From Ptychodera flava (Eukaryota > Hemichordata > Enteropneusta > Ptychoderidae), in the NCBI RefSeq assembly GCF_041260155.1, contig NC_091936.1, positions 37,230,866 through 37,294,865 of the forward strand: DNA of 64,000 nt, read 5' to 3'. Below the pieces are notes generated by a model. The model did no database searches and was not told the DNA's origin. It saw only the letters and a list, made by a program, of their open reading frames with translations. A program made the position numbers and the translations under genes. Shown piece after piece: positions 12,986 to 26,337 of the stretch. Every line of letters begins with the position of its first letter. The stretch's first letter is position 1.

Positions 12986-15900
12986 ATGGATGGAGGGCCA
13001 GCAACATGCGACAGTGACGAAGAGGAGTCTGCTAGCGGTAGTGGCAACATTGCATCCGCAAGACTAAGTCAAAGATCTCGTTTTATGTCTGCGGGATCAA
13101 GAGAGAGTGGAACTACCACACATCGGGTTCCCCAGATCGCCGAGGACGTAAATCACTGCAAATACTACTTGCAAGGAACTTGCACAACATGCAGCGAAGG
13201 CGTCGAATCTCACGGTAGACTCATCTTCAGGCCCGAGTCTGTATGGGGAGACCGTGAAAGACGAATACTGAGGATTTCTGAGCATACCCTCAGAATTTCA
13301 GCAGTGCGCTCTCACAATAAGATCATCTCATCGTGGTTAATTTGCCCGACTGCAGCGTTCCCAAAAGTCACTGACACGGATGCCGTCAACTACTTGCAGT
13401 CAGCGACAGAATCGTGCAACATCAGGCATGAAGTCCATCGTTTGATTAGGACCCAGTGTAAGTCACCCGTAAACATGTATTTGTTCTGGTTGAGTAAAAC
13501 GTAAACATATATTTGTTCTCTTTGAGTAAAACGAAGTTTGGAGCATGAAGATGCAGCCACTGCCACTTCTTGGGGAATGGAGCGCCATCAAGCGACTATT
13601 TTCCAACCAGTGGCTTGTTGCTAGCCTATGGTATGTGGCACCTATCAGGGAGAGCTACACAAGTCTTCTCCCCACCTTGTAATGGGGAAGCAAAATGTGA
13701 TCGTATAGGAAAATTACATTTAGTTATGGGACAGATGCATTAAGTGTATCTTTGGTGATATTTGAGGTTGTATGAGGGAAGTACGGTCCAGGCATGGTGT
13801 TTGATGAAACTTTAAGAGCTGCTCCAAAAATAAGTTAGTCCACTTGTACACCACTGTCTGCTAACCAAACTTATAAATTATTTTGATAAAGCCCATTGTA
13901 AAATAAGCATATATGTGCACTTTTACTTAATTATTTATTTTAGTGTATAATAATGAAACTAGATTTTAATTTCGAAGATTGAAGATCCATGGTTACTGCA
14001 TTGCACGTCTAATTTCTTTGATAGAACTATCGCAACCTCATACCCGTAGGCCTACATACAATGCTTTCCTATGGCAATCACAGCTGTAAAGAATTAAAAG
14101 AAGTGCATCTGTATTGATTCTGTGGAACAAAAGTAATATTTCTGTCGTCGTTTTGTGTTTTGCAGGGAGTGTGGAACTAGAGAGTGACAATTTTCTCCAC
14201 TTTATCAGAGATTTTTCAGAGAATCATGTCATGGAAGAGATTCCAAAACACAAACTCTTAAGCTTTGTGGATTCTGTAAGTACATGTATTCATGGATTTT
14301 GTAATGACTTTTAGAAACAGACTGGAACAATGTGGATGATTATAAATACGGTTGTAGAGTTTTTAGACGGGGATGGTGGAAATGCAGAGATCTGACTGGT
14401 CTAGATGTTAAAACAACCATGCTATATCACAAATATATCATGGTTAGAACACTTGCAAACTCTCAGAATTCCTTTTTTTGTCATTTCGTGCCAAAATAGC
14501 AATTTAGCAAATAGCAATAGCAAATAAACCACACCCAGCAATGGGTATACCACTCAGTTTTGACCAGTTCACTCCATATATGCACTTGCTATCACTCATC
14601 CATATATTGTAAACTGGTCAACACTGTATGGTGTACTACAGCTTGGTAGATAATGTGCGTCAGAGACAGATGTTTGGACTCTCAAACTTTTATGATTCTT
14701 TCTAATCTATCACTTGTGGGATTCCTTTTTAAAGCTCTTTGTATGAGAAAACTTTCCACTCTCTTAGTTTTTCGAAAATGGAAAATGTTATTCTCTCCAT
14801 AGAGTTAACACACGGTAGCAGCCATTTTGAATTTAGACATTGGTAATTATCGGGTAATTTATTTTTGTTGTACCAAAATTTGCAAGGTGACCCCCGATTT
14901 TTATTCTTGATTTTGAAAGAGGGTAGTTGAAAAATTCCTCCAAGAAAGTTTGAGCAAAAGGTAATGTCTTTCATTTTCGAGGTGCGTACCACCTGAAATA
15001 AGTATGTGCGTCAGCTTGCACATTGACTTTATGAGATCTGCAGTGGGGGTTGAGATCAGCGCTCTGATTGCCATATAGAAAGCAGTTCCAGTCATCAACA
15101 CAGAACCAAACTTTTTAAAGTCAAATTTTTCACTCCACACACAGTAGTGATTAGCTGAAATGACATTGAACAGACTAATATGTCATGGTTACTGCATATC
15201 ATCATACAGGGCAAATACTTGAGTTTGATAATTGGAGGAGGCCTCAAATTTCATACAGTTTTATTCGATGAACACTATCAACATTTTGAGCCTACATGGA
15301 GGATCTTCAACAGGAATCCATGCCATTCCACTTGAAAAGTGTTATCTGTCTTGATGAAGATCCTCTGTGTAGGATCGAAGCATTGATAGTGTTTATCAAA
15401 TAAAATTGTATAAAATCCGACGCCTGCCTGCTCCATTTATAGGACTTGTCATACATGGGGCTCTGGTCTCATACTTGGGCAGCATATCAACCCTGTAGTT
15501 GGACTGACTTTAGTCAACACAAACAAATACTGTGGCAAATAATTGTTCACCATCAGTGAACAGGAATATTTCAAATGTTTGCTACGTGGGTAACTTTGAA
15601 AAAGCCGAGAGGGGGTCTGAGCAAGACTTGCTAATATATGCAGGAGTTTCTGAAGGGGGTGGATGGCAAAACATGGGCATACAGTCAAGAGGAACAATAC
15701 TCATGTTGACTGGTTGCAAAACATGTACCTGGGATAGGGCATACTGTCAGGAGGGGCAATACTTATATTGATTGATGGCAAAACATTTATAACGGATACG
15801 CAAAGAGTTGGGAGGGACAATACTCATATCGATTGATGGCAAAAAATGTATCAGGGATAGGGCATATACTGTCGGGAGGGGGCAATACTACTATTGATTG

Positions 15901-18887
15901 ATCTTTGGCAAAAAGCTTCTACTTTCTACTTTCATTTTTTTTAATTTTGTTGAAAAGATCTTAGAGTAGCAAATACACATAAAAATACCTCTAGTCACAA
16001 TGTCTTGAAACAGACCAGTGTGCAGCAGCCCCTTTTATGCACCGTACATAATACAGCCAGAGTAAAAAAGTAAATGTTCCTCAAATTTTTTTTGCAAAGC
16101 TGCAGAGGCAGCAAGCAAATGTTTAAAATTTATTTTTTACGAATCAGCAGAATCTCCTCCTGGTTACATTGTTACTGACATGGAGTCTAGATTTTACAAA
16201 CTGTCCACGATTATAGAGGCAGTACATTTACAGGCAGTGTTGACAGAACAAATTCTGAGATATGTAAAACAATAAGTGCCCTAAAAGTATAACAATTGCA
16301 GTATTGTCTTTTAGTCCTCAAGTTCGGGTCTAACAATTTGCTTTTTTATTTTGATTAAAGACATACATATGCCACAATTTCAAAACAAAATTATTTTAAA
16401 TTTTCACGAAACTGAAATAGTGAAATCTTTACTAACTCCAAAAGTTTTAAAATGAGACCCTATAAGTGGTAGCCCAGACAAGCAATGGAAAAATTTGAGA
16501 GTCCAAATATCTGCCCCCAAGGCGCAATTTACGTTAATAGTTGTTGTTGCACATAACAGTTTTTTTACCTGGGTGAGTAGGGTTTATTTCCCTGTGATCA
16601 AATCAATGCTGTTTGCATTCAGGAAGTACCGAGCACCAAGGAATGTGAGGTCACCTACAACCACCGCAGTGCACTGTACAGATGGATAGAGGTGTGCAAA
16701 TTGATGACGCCAGGTACGGTCAAAATTCCGGAACTACGCTTTGATGATTTACTTGCTGAATTGATACGCTGTGCGGGAGAGGCAGCTGGAATCACCGTCT
16801 TGATAAAGTAGGTACTGGATTGTTTGTTTGTACTTGTGTCTCAAGGTTATAGACAGTATGATTGTGCATCACAGTTCAGTTGGTCAACTTAACCCTTTGC
16901 ATCCTGACCCCCTGGTGACCTATGACATCATGTGGACATTTTTGTCCAAGCCGGGTTCAAAGTGCTAAGGTAGTAAGCGCCTCAAAAAGGAAAGCCTTAA
17001 ACCTTTGCTCAAACTTTTCTCAAGGAATCTTTCAACCATTCTTTCAAAATCAAGAATGAAAATTTGGGGTCACCATGCTAATTTTGGTACTGGAGAAACA
17101 AATCGCCCAATATTAACTAAATGTCAAATTCAAAATGGCCACCATCCTTGTGTTAACTCTATGGAGGAAAATAAAATTTTTGATTTTCAAAAACCTAAGG
17201 CAGTGAAAGTATTACTTATACGAGCACCCACAAGTGGTAGATTAGAAAAGAATTGTGAAAGTTTGAGAGTCCAAATATTTGTCCTCGAGGTATATTCTAC
17301 CTTAAGATAAGTGCATTGTGTGCTTGAAAGCAGAAAAATTATTCCCCGTCTGTTTACTATACCTTTGAAAAGTCCTTGAATTTTAAAGGCTCCTTGAAAT
17401 CCTGAAAAGTCCTCGAAAATGGAATTTTTCCCGGAAATTGATAAGCATTTTTCCAATCTACCATCTTAGTTTTTCGAAAATCGAAAATTGTATTTTGCCC
17501 CATAAAGTTATCACAGGGATGGTGGCCATTTTGAATTTCGGTATCAATATATTCTTTGTAGTTTGTTTCTCAAGTACCAAACTTTGCATGGGACCCTTGA
17601 CTTTTATTTTTTATCAGGTAAGATCATGGTTGAAAGTTTTATCAAGGAAAGTTTGAGCAAAAGTTTAAGTCTTTCATTTTAGAGGCGCAAACTACCTTAA
17701 AGGATATTACCACCATCCGTGTTTGAAGGGGCTGTCATATTCCATACTATGTCAAAATCTTAAATTTTCTGTTTTTTTCACAGTATGAGAGAGTCGTCAA
17801 GACGTGAGTTTAAAGTGTGTGGCAATACAGTCACGGTACAAAGTAACATTGAAGTGTCATGTTCTTCTGAAGTAATAATGAATGTCATCACACACACAGA
17901 GGTTTGTACTTTAACCCTTTTACCACAATGGTTTGGCCCAAACCCATTGTTATCAATGGGGAGTGCGGACCGGCTCACAGGGAATTTGGGGCGGACAGAT
18001 TATTAGGTGGCTCTGTGATAGAAAGGCTAGAAAATGTGCCAAGTTAATATATGCAACAGAAGTAAAGGTTTAGAAACCAGCATTTCACTAAGCTCGAGAT
18101 AGCAGCAAATTCTGCAAGACTGAATGCTTTCGCCAATTTGCGGAAAGAGTAACTACAAATTCACCAGACTACGTTTCAGAGTTTCTTTTTCACCTCGATT
18201 GATCCTGGGCCTGTGCACATACCTAAAGATATAGAGGGACACCAGTCTTGATGTCAAGCTGTGCATTGTATCAGCTACTTCATTTTGTAGTGACTGAAAA
18301 CTCAATGTGTTCAACTTAAAACCAATGTGATGATTCCTTATATTCTGACATCTTAGAAAAGTGGTTCTGTCACTTTTTTTCTCTTATAAAGCCAGTTTCT
18401 TGTTACGTGATCAAAATGGCTGCGTTTTTAGTCTGCAGATTACATTCTTTCCAGTAAACTAAATACATTTGCTTTCTGTCCTGTTTCCTTTCCTTTTCCC
18501 ACACAGCAAAGCTGCTCTCCGAGTGACTCCGGGTGCTGTGATATGGAAGCAATATTAGGACAGATATCAGCAAAGTGTTTGGCTGTGGCTGGAGATAGTC
18601 CATTCGGCAATGATTCTCACAAGACTGTGTACAATGTGTCCGTGATAGCCAAGCGTGTCGATGATGCCTGGAAATTGATTGTTATTCCAGTCCAATGCCA
18701 TTTTTCACGCAACACCTTGCGTACAATGGAGGAGTGCCCCATTCCTAATCCATTAAGGAAATCATTTATACTTCATGATGAACTTGTCTTTGAAGAAGAC
18801 ATTTATAGTCTTGAGGTTTTCAAACTTTTGTACCGCTCATTTAAAGCCGTTCTTCTTATTTATAAAAGATGTTTTCAAGATACCTAA
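12986..18887 (+). CDS. Unrecognised five-exon gene, 421 residues
   Basis: Exons 12986-13457, 14166-14275, 16623-16807, 17784-17901 and 18507-18887. All introns are GT-AG and the phases (1, 0, 2, 0) close exactly to a TAA stop, which strongly supports a real gene. Residues 1-50 are acidic and Ser-rich, probably disordered. Residues 57-76 contain CKYYLQGTC with further Cys and His, like the first half of a CCCH finger but with altered spacing (C-x7-C-x2-C-x6-H). Exon 2 includes FLHFIRDFSENHV. Exon 4 contributes alternating hydrophobic stretches (VTVQSNIEVSCSSEVIMNVI) suggestive of beta strands. The last exon has VYNVSVIAKRVDDAWKLIVI. No signal peptide or membrane segment. I considered a MEIOB- or RPA-like OB-fold protein, but no diagnostic motif is present, so function is unassigned. 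The last exon could be extended by alternative splicing that I cannot see. Confidence 0.75.
14645..14994. mobile_element. AAGGTAGTACGC-family MITE, copy 1 (intron 2)
   Basis: About 350 bp, starting GGTAGATAATGTGCG and ending GAGGTGCGTACCACCT. Shared interior words: TTTGGACTCTCAAACTTT, TCTTAGTTTTTCGAAAAT, GCAGCCATTTTGAATTT, AAGTTTGAGCAAAAG. No coding capacity. Confidence 0.7.
16967..17303. mobile_element. AAGGTAGTACGC-family MITE, copy 2, inverted (intron 3)
   Basis: Begins AAGGTAGTAAGCGCCTC and ends CTCGAGGTATATTCTACCTT. Its interior is the reverse complement of copy 1. With copy 1 it forms an inverted pair around exon 3. A stray fragment of the same family lies at about 16460-16520. Confidence 0.7.
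17453..17698. mobile_element. AAGGTAGTACGC-family MITE, copy 3 (intron 3)
   Basis: Same orientation as copy 1, with the left quarter missing; ends TAGAGGCGCAAACTACCTT. A single terminus of this family also stands at 54751-54771. Confidence 0.65.
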
Positions 18888-21360
18888 GATATAGGAAAGT
18901 GGGTCAAATTTATCCACCCTTTTCACAGCCAGTTTCCAATGACCCTATTGTTTTTTGCTGTATTATTATACTTACACTAACAGAAGTATGAGAGGGTAAA
19001 CTAACCATAGCACAGTATTACTACCGAGTGTACATGATAGGTTAGACTGGCCCAAGTTGCATGGCTTTTCTTTGATGTACTACTGGCTGGCCAAGCGCTT
19101 TTGGCCATTGCGTTCACCCAACAATCTTCACGACAGTCTACCAGAAAATACTGCTTCAATTTTGCGATTACTTCACCACTAACGCACAACAGTCTGCTGA
19201 AGTTTATTCCTTCAATTTACTCTGTTTTGATATTGATAAGCCAACAGACTGGATATGTCTAATGATATGTAAATTCATGAGAGTGGGTACTGACCTACGA
19301 AAACCAACTCACACAGCAACAAAGGTGGAATTAGCAACGGCAGTCCATTACTATGATGATATTCATATTTCACTCGCATAATTCTGTAACATAATTTATA
19401 TCACTCTATAAAGATAAAAAATCAATCGGAAAATGTTGAACTCGAAACATTGATCTTTGCAGTTGTCACCTTTTCAATAGTCTTTGGAGTCATTTCGCTG
19501 TGGTATTATCTGAAATAAAATAGATGGGAAAATTTCTCATGAAACATTGTAATTAAGAGTGCCTGTGTCTTCAAGTGTACAATCACTAGAAATGTGTAAC
19601 ACCAAAGATACGTGAAAATTGTCACTATGCCACTACCTACATGTATGTTATTTCCGTTCACAGCATTATTCATTGACAAAAATGTCATTCTTGTTCATCA
19701 AATAAAAGGAGCAAACACTGTTTTGTCATGCTTTAATATTTACTATTCAGTGTTCAAAAGTTATCTTATTACAACACAACGGCTGACACTTTATGAAAGA
19801 CAAAGCAACGCAGCTGTTAGATTCAGAGAGTCCCTCAGCCGACCCCAGTAAACGTATACTTTCCAAACGGCCGGTGGTGGCGCACTCTCAATTGCCTCGA
19901 CCCAGACGTTTGGAGTATGGGATGATGAGCGCTTTCATGATGGCTGCATATAATAATTTGCCGTCTCTCCCACCCTCCAAGTTACTCAAAGTTCCAAGCA
20001 ACACTGCAAAATGGGACTTGAGCGACTCGATACTCGTGCCAGCCATGGCAAGTAAAATAGCGTGGAGTTTCGCCTGCGTGAATACCAACTTCCTGTAGAT
20101 TTAAGTTTTAAGCCTAAATCCCCCTAAGATATGCCAATTATGATGAAAAAGACTTCTGTTCTTCTATCCTGTGTGAATTGGTCGGGCGGAAAAGATATCC
20201 AGTCACAAGGTCAATATCAAAGTCGTAGACAAGCCTAAAATACACTTGGAGTGAATGGATCGGACATATGAAAATACACCCGCACACCTCGTAACAGCAA
20301 AGAGGTTAGATCCTGACCACCGGATAGTCTAAACCAAAAGTGTGATTACCGAGAAAACCGGAATTGTCAGGGAAACCCGTAATCTCTTATATTTCATGTG
20401 TTCTTAATCGTTTGTTATATAGACAGAAAAAGCTAAAAGTTGGCAAAATGCCTAGCCAAAACACTGAAAACATAAAACTGCTGCGGGGATTGCGGGTGTT
20501 CCATTTTCCTAATAATATACCGGAAAGTCAGTCGTGAGTTGTCAAGAAAAAGCGAGTTCGCCTGTTTTGATGTCATTGGTGATTTTGCATGTTCCTCCGA
20601 AATTTTATTGAAGTACGTATCTGCTTGGATTGACTACATTTGATTTGGAGTTGATCTTACCTAGGTAAAACGTCTTTTAACTCAGTAGAAATCATGTTCT
20701 TTAACAGTGTTGGCACGAAGCTTTTGTAGGACATCTGCATTGTTTAATGCTTGAGCTCCCTAATAAAATGTGGACAAGTTTCTTTGTGCACTTAAATTTG
20801 GTTTTGGCGTCAATTGTCTTTATGAATAAAAATCGAATAATATGACATTTACAAACAACTCACTTTGTGCTCGACTAGTCATTGTTTTATAAGTTGTTTG
20901 CGTCATGAACATGACAGCGACTATGTTCGCCTAGAGGCTGGAACTAGGAAATGGGATGAGAAACGGCGAAGGTGTTTCTGCCGTAGTACGGAAAGCGCCC
21001 CCAAACGGCGTACCCTTCAGTCTATTTAGCCACTGACAAGGTCTGCCATGTGCCACGTTATAGTCTCCTAAAATGGATGGAAAACTATTAAATCAAATGC
21101 GGTAAAACATCTATTCGATTTACAAAGTGGCGCTGTTCTCTTGTAAGTGACTACTTCCTTTGATTTCTGCTGTAACACATAACAGATGACAGTCTTACTA
21201 GTAAGATGAATAAGAAACTGATCTTCTTGTTAAAAAATGCGACGAAAAATTCTTGCCTTTACACTGCTTTACGCGGTTGAACAGCATCTTTTCTATCGCA
21301 ACTATAAACGTACCTTGACACCTACTCTATACAATCTTGATAGTATCACACTAGAATTTT
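18888..21360. other. Intergenic, no gene recognised
   Basis: Overlapping short frames exist at 19793-20098 on both strands, but neither has recognisable homology, domain or splice context. No structured repeat stands out. Confidence 0.4.
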
Positions 21361-21696
21361 TCAACCGTATGAGTGCAAAGAGTTCGGTGTTAGTTTTGCC
21401 TCGAGGAGTCCGTGTCGAGACTTCTTCAGAAGTGTAGAAAGAAAGTGTTGAAGGCAAAATGAGACGTCTTGACAAACGCGCCGCATGCAACGTGTAAAGT
21501 GACAAAAGGCGTACCTAGTGCCTGGGATACAGAAATCGTCGTCCTCTGGAATCACTTTAAAACATGAACATGTATTGCACGGAGATATCCCGTCCTGAGT
21601 CAATGTGATCGCCTTATGATCAGTACATCTTGATTGAAAGTTCCATCTGTTGATGTCTGTCGTGGTCTTATTGTGTCTGAGTGTTTTAATGATCAT
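21361..21696 (-). CDS. Doubtful cysteine-dense ORF
   Basis: A 111-residue minus-strand frame with nine Cys in about 45 residues (including PCNTCSCF, DDDFCIPG, YAFCHF). There is no signal peptide at its ATG. An AG before GACGGGATATC (about 21594) and a GT after CCAGGCACTAG (about 21515) could delimit an exon of about 80 bp instead. No family recognised. It may be an exon of a secreted Cys-rich protein or chance. Confidence 0.2.
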   Translation of the reverse strand: MIIKTLRHNKTTTDINRWNFQSRCTDHKAITLTQDGISPCNTCSCFKVIPEDDDFCIPGTRYAFCHFTRCMRRVCQDVSFCLQHFLSTLLKKSRHGLLEAKLTPNSLHSYG

Positions 21697-21699
21697 GGG

Positions 21700-23367
21700 G
21701 AATAAATAATGTTTGTTTTACGACCATTTGATGTTGACATTTCATCAACGAGGGCACATCCAGTCAAACATTCCGTCCTTTGGGTTCAGCTATCAATACA
21801 CAACGAAGGCTTATCTCTGGTTCTCTTTTACGCGTTGGCTTTGCCCATAACTGCATATCGCTCATGATATTTGCGATGTTTTGAGACCCTGTATATCACT
21901 TCATGTAACTGGAAATGTGCTACTGAGAAAAGATCACAATTCTTGGTCTAGTCCCCGGATTTATCGATCCAGTGCGCATTTAGAAAGCATATGGCGTGAT
22001 GAGATGAGATGAGATAAAAGATATGAATATCGTTCTACACATATGAAGTTCTATGGTAGTGTAAATCGTAACTCAATGGCGGCATAGGAGTTGCTCGACG
22101 AAAAATGTCACGTGATGTCAGCGAAATTCAGGAGATAAAATAACAAACAGAATTGGGTTCCACCTGCCATCCAATAAAAGCACCACAGCGACCTTGATAT
22201 GTCGCGCAAGTGCCGCGGCAGCCCCCTCCAGAGTAATCATTCACAAGGCTCACTGTCGAAATTAAAACCTCTAGTGATCACAGCCATTTCAGCTTTGGAA
22301 GCACTGATGATTCGACATCGATGATTCGCGCGTTATTTGCATGGTTCGAAGATTAAAGGAGCTAGAGGGGAAGGGATATTTCAGTGGCGTATGAGTACGT
22401 CTGAAATGACTAAGTAAATACTTCTGTGAAAGGGAGATAAAACTTGCCTCATATACCATTGAACTATGGGAACACTTTATACGAAAATAGGACTGAGCGG
22501 TCCCAGTTCACGGACATGCACTGACAACGACAATATTGACACGACAAGAAGTGACGTAAGTAACTACAACAACAACGTGTCCTTCATCTGCATTCGTCAC
22601 GAACACGTTATCAAAACAAATGACGCACGAGTCCCTTGCGATGTAATCTGTGAAACCGCTGTCTTGATAAATGAATATAAGGAGAGGCTTATAATTTACC
22701 AACGCTCGGTATCAACGTGAAGACACTAAACGTTTCCTTTGATCAGACTTAATTCTTTCAACGTTCGATACTATTAAGTTGAACCGCTTTATAACGTTTT
22801 TTCTTCAACAATATTTGTATATCAATCTTATAAAATGATAAAGCGTCCTTTTGGTATTTCACGATGAACGATTCACTCGACTTTCCGATCGAAGTCAGTA
22901 GCACTTGAACTGGTCCTGCTGTTTACAAAGTCAAATCCGAGATTTACTGATACGTAATACTACTTGAAAACAAACTGCTCACAAAAATCTACGCAGCCGT
23001 TCAAAGAATCGACAAAGCAATTATCAAAGTAATCGGGCGCGAAGAACTAATTATAAAGGTATCGTCCAGAGAAATGAATGGCGTGTGCATAAATCTTAAA
23101 GAATGTTTCATTAGCTCGGACTTACAGGGGAATTTCAAGAGGCTTGTTAAATATTGAAAAACGGTCAAGGTTCGCAAAGCTGCGCAGTACAGTGGATCAG
23201 GGATAGGTATGTGCGTTCTTCTGATGTGTGATTGAGCTCAGAACTATAGTAATGTAAATATGTGTCTAAATGTATATGAAAGCAAAACAATGTAATTTTG
23301 TTCAATCAATGTGCATTTTAAAATTTTTGAACACATTTGCATCAGTGATGCATATGTGGCAAAACAT
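21700..23367. other. Intergenic, no gene recognised
   Basis: Only a short GATGA tandem near 22000-22015. Nothing else supportable. Confidence 0.4.
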
Positions 23368-23373
23368 TATATA

Positions 23374-23428
<55 letters not shown>

Positions 23429-23480
23429 GTATATATATATATATACATATGGTTATATATATGGTTTTATTTATATATAG

Positions 23481-23544
<64 letters not shown>
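23368..23544. repeat. (AT)n/(AC)n compound microsatellite
   Basis: Interrupted AT tracts, then about 47 bp of AC. Tyr-Ile and Thr-His frames across it are artefacts. Confidence 0.95.
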
Positions 23545-23546
<2 letters not shown>

Positions 23547-26113
23547 GTTAATGTCTATATATACATATCTAACGCAGCGCTCCATTTCTAATTGCCTTCG
23601 GTGTGGCAGTGATTTACCAAGACGACACGGGTTTGTGATATTTTCCCACTTTCCTTGTTCTAGAAATTATACGTTTTCTGTCGTGCGCAGTCCACTGTCA
23701 TTTTGACATAACGTTGTTTTCATCCACCTGAACTTGAAAAAAAGGCTGTCGCATATTGTCAGAATCGATACGCACGAGGACGAGAGACACTGGTCCATTA
23801 CTCAGAGTTGAGGTGTATCCTCTCGCTGGAATCACGTATGTGTTTTACAGCCAAGTCTACTTGTCAGTATTCCACACGCTTCTTAAAGCAGATTAAATCT
23901 GTCTTGTCACAACAGAGGCGGTTGCAACGAGATTGCTACACGACGCTTCATAAATTCGCCACCATTACGACCGTAAATTTCAATCTGCACATTTTCGCGC
24001 CTACGGGTAAGTGAAAACTACACTTTGTGACGTATATTGCTGAGTTCATCGCACTCCTCGACTCCTCGTCTCCGAGGCTGCATAGATACGTTAGCGTCAC
24101 CATTACCGTCATGCATTTTTTTCGCTGCGATGAAATAGACTCACCTTGGCAAGTGCATGTTTTAGAGTCAAAAATGTACATTACTAGTGGTAGAGGCCGA
24201 CGAGTATGCGTTCGTACTTTATTTTGAGTTTATTGTCATAGAAACCACAGTCACTTGTGGTTCGACCACACGGCGAAGGGCCCTGCAACCATTAGTAAGA
24301 TTACTTCAGGTGCCACCAACGAAACTGTTCGTGCAAAACGGTGTCGGTGCACAGATTTTCAGCGAGCAAGCAATTTAAAAGTAATCAGCGGACGGGGAGA
24401 AAAGGTCAGTATTTACATCGGGCGGGGAAGAAATTTCAGATTTTTCAGTGGACAGGGAGAAAATTTCCGGCAGTGGGTGGAGGGAGGGGAATGCTGTGGT
24501 CGATAGAACTTCAGGGAAGGTTAAAGCGCCTAACTTAGGCCAAGAAAAATAAAATGTTTGTTTCTCATCCTAGACATATTGCAAAAATGATGCGGTGACG
24601 CGTTTTTTTTCCTCTCAATTTCTTATTCTTCAACAAACGAACGCGCAAAAAACATGAAAACAACACAGGAATGCACGCAGAGATAGATGCACGGCAGTGT
24701 TGCTTTAATTTTTCTTGTATAGCAACAGTTCTGCGGTTTGACTTTTAGTTCAGCAATGTACAGTTTTGACACCTTAATAAAACAGTGACACATGTGTACA
24801 GTTCTGAATGAAATGTTGGTGTCCGTTACTTTTTTACAGTTCTGTTTTAAACAGCACTGTGTTATGCACTATCGTCACTTATTTTTGCGGGGTTTTTTTT
24901 TCATTTTATTTCCTCATGAACAGAAAAAAGGTTGACGCGGCGGGTCTGAATTGACACGAGCGAGGATGAGAAACAAACTTTTTATTTTTCTTAGCATTAG
25001 AAGGGAGCAATGTTCAAAAGTTGAAATGATTAGATTTTTGCTTGCACAGTTTTGTGTTGATTGTGGTAAGTTGCATCCATGCTCTGAACGAACTCACACA
25101 TGGTGATTGAGTAAATAGTTTATTAAATGAAATGTACATGTGGGAATATGTACATCAAGTGGGCAAAGGGGACCTTACAGTGGTGGGGAGAGGACAGCAG
25201 TATAGTTGGCGCCACCTGTATCTTTCTAATACTGACAAGGGTCTCCGTCGTGTATCGAACCACAAGCGACTGTGGTAGAAAGCACGTCAATTACAAGCCT
25301 GGCAGTATTAAACTATAGTATAAATTGTACGTAAATATACAAGACTTCATCAGGTAAAATTGCACGGTTCTATAGCCGGGAACAGGAAAGCTGAAGTACA
25401 GCTGTGTTACTCCTGGTAAAATTAAGTGACCATTACGGCTACATCGACATACATGTAAATCATGTCACTTCCTTTTCTGCGGGCAAAAAGCACAGACCCT
25501 CTCAGCGCCAATGGTCTTAAATTTTAACTGTTGTGACAAGACGAGAAATGTTTCCACTCAAGCATAGAACACAGCGAAGACCTAAACACCAACCCAATCT
25601 CAGCAATCCACACTCGAACCGGAATACGTTTTCTCTTGTTCTGGCTATAGGAGTATTGTATCCATAGAAAGTAGCGCAGCGCTGTTCCATAGAAGGCAGA
25701 ACCGCATACTGCTTATATGCCAGTGCATGATTTAGTCAGTGAAGTGTCAGGCTCTCTAATCATACCACGCCATTTATATCTTCTCATCCTTCTGCAGTTG
25801 TTCTCACAAAATTTTGCATCACCATAATATTGATACTGTAGTGACATGGATGTTTCCCCTAGGTAGATGACATTTTTAATTCCCTTTTAACAAAACATGA
25901 TTAAACAAACAATGAGTAATGTGCAGTGTGTCGGAAGCCTTTAGCTGATTGGTTGGTTGGTTGAAACTCACTGCTGTTATTGAACTACTGTATTTCTAAG
26001 CAGCCAATCAGCTAGAGAATAGCCCCCTTGTTCCAGACACTCTACAATGCATTAAGTACCACCAATGTTCCGAAACGATATAACCTTCCGAGCTGCAATG
26101 CATTGCCAGAACA
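23545..26113. other. Intergenic, no gene recognised
   Basis: Holds a degenerate purine-rich tandem at 24385-24490 (GGACGGGGAGAAA-like, about three units) and a small inverted repeat AGCTGATTGG/CCAATCAGCT around 25945-26013. Confidence 0.4.
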
Positions 26114-26337
26114 ATGAATGAATGAATGAATGAATGAATGAATGAATGAATGAATGAATGAATGAATGAATGAATGAATGAATGAATGAATGGCTGGATG
26201 GATGAATGAATGGATGGATGGATGAATGAATGATTGAATGAATGAATGAATGAATGGATGGATGGATGGATGGATGGATGGATGGATGGATGGATGGATG
26301 GATGGATGGATTGATGGATGGATGGATGAATGAATGA
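26114..26337. repeat. (GAAT)n/(GGAT)n microsatellite
   Basis: Tetranucleotide tract changing from GAAT to GGAT. Ser-Ile-His and Ser-Phe-Ile-His frames on the minus strand (26008-26583) come from it. Confidence 0.95.

Noticed and set aside
23270-23706. Overlapping Tyr/Ile/His/Thr-rich frames
   Set aside because: They arise from the AT/AC microsatellite on both strands.
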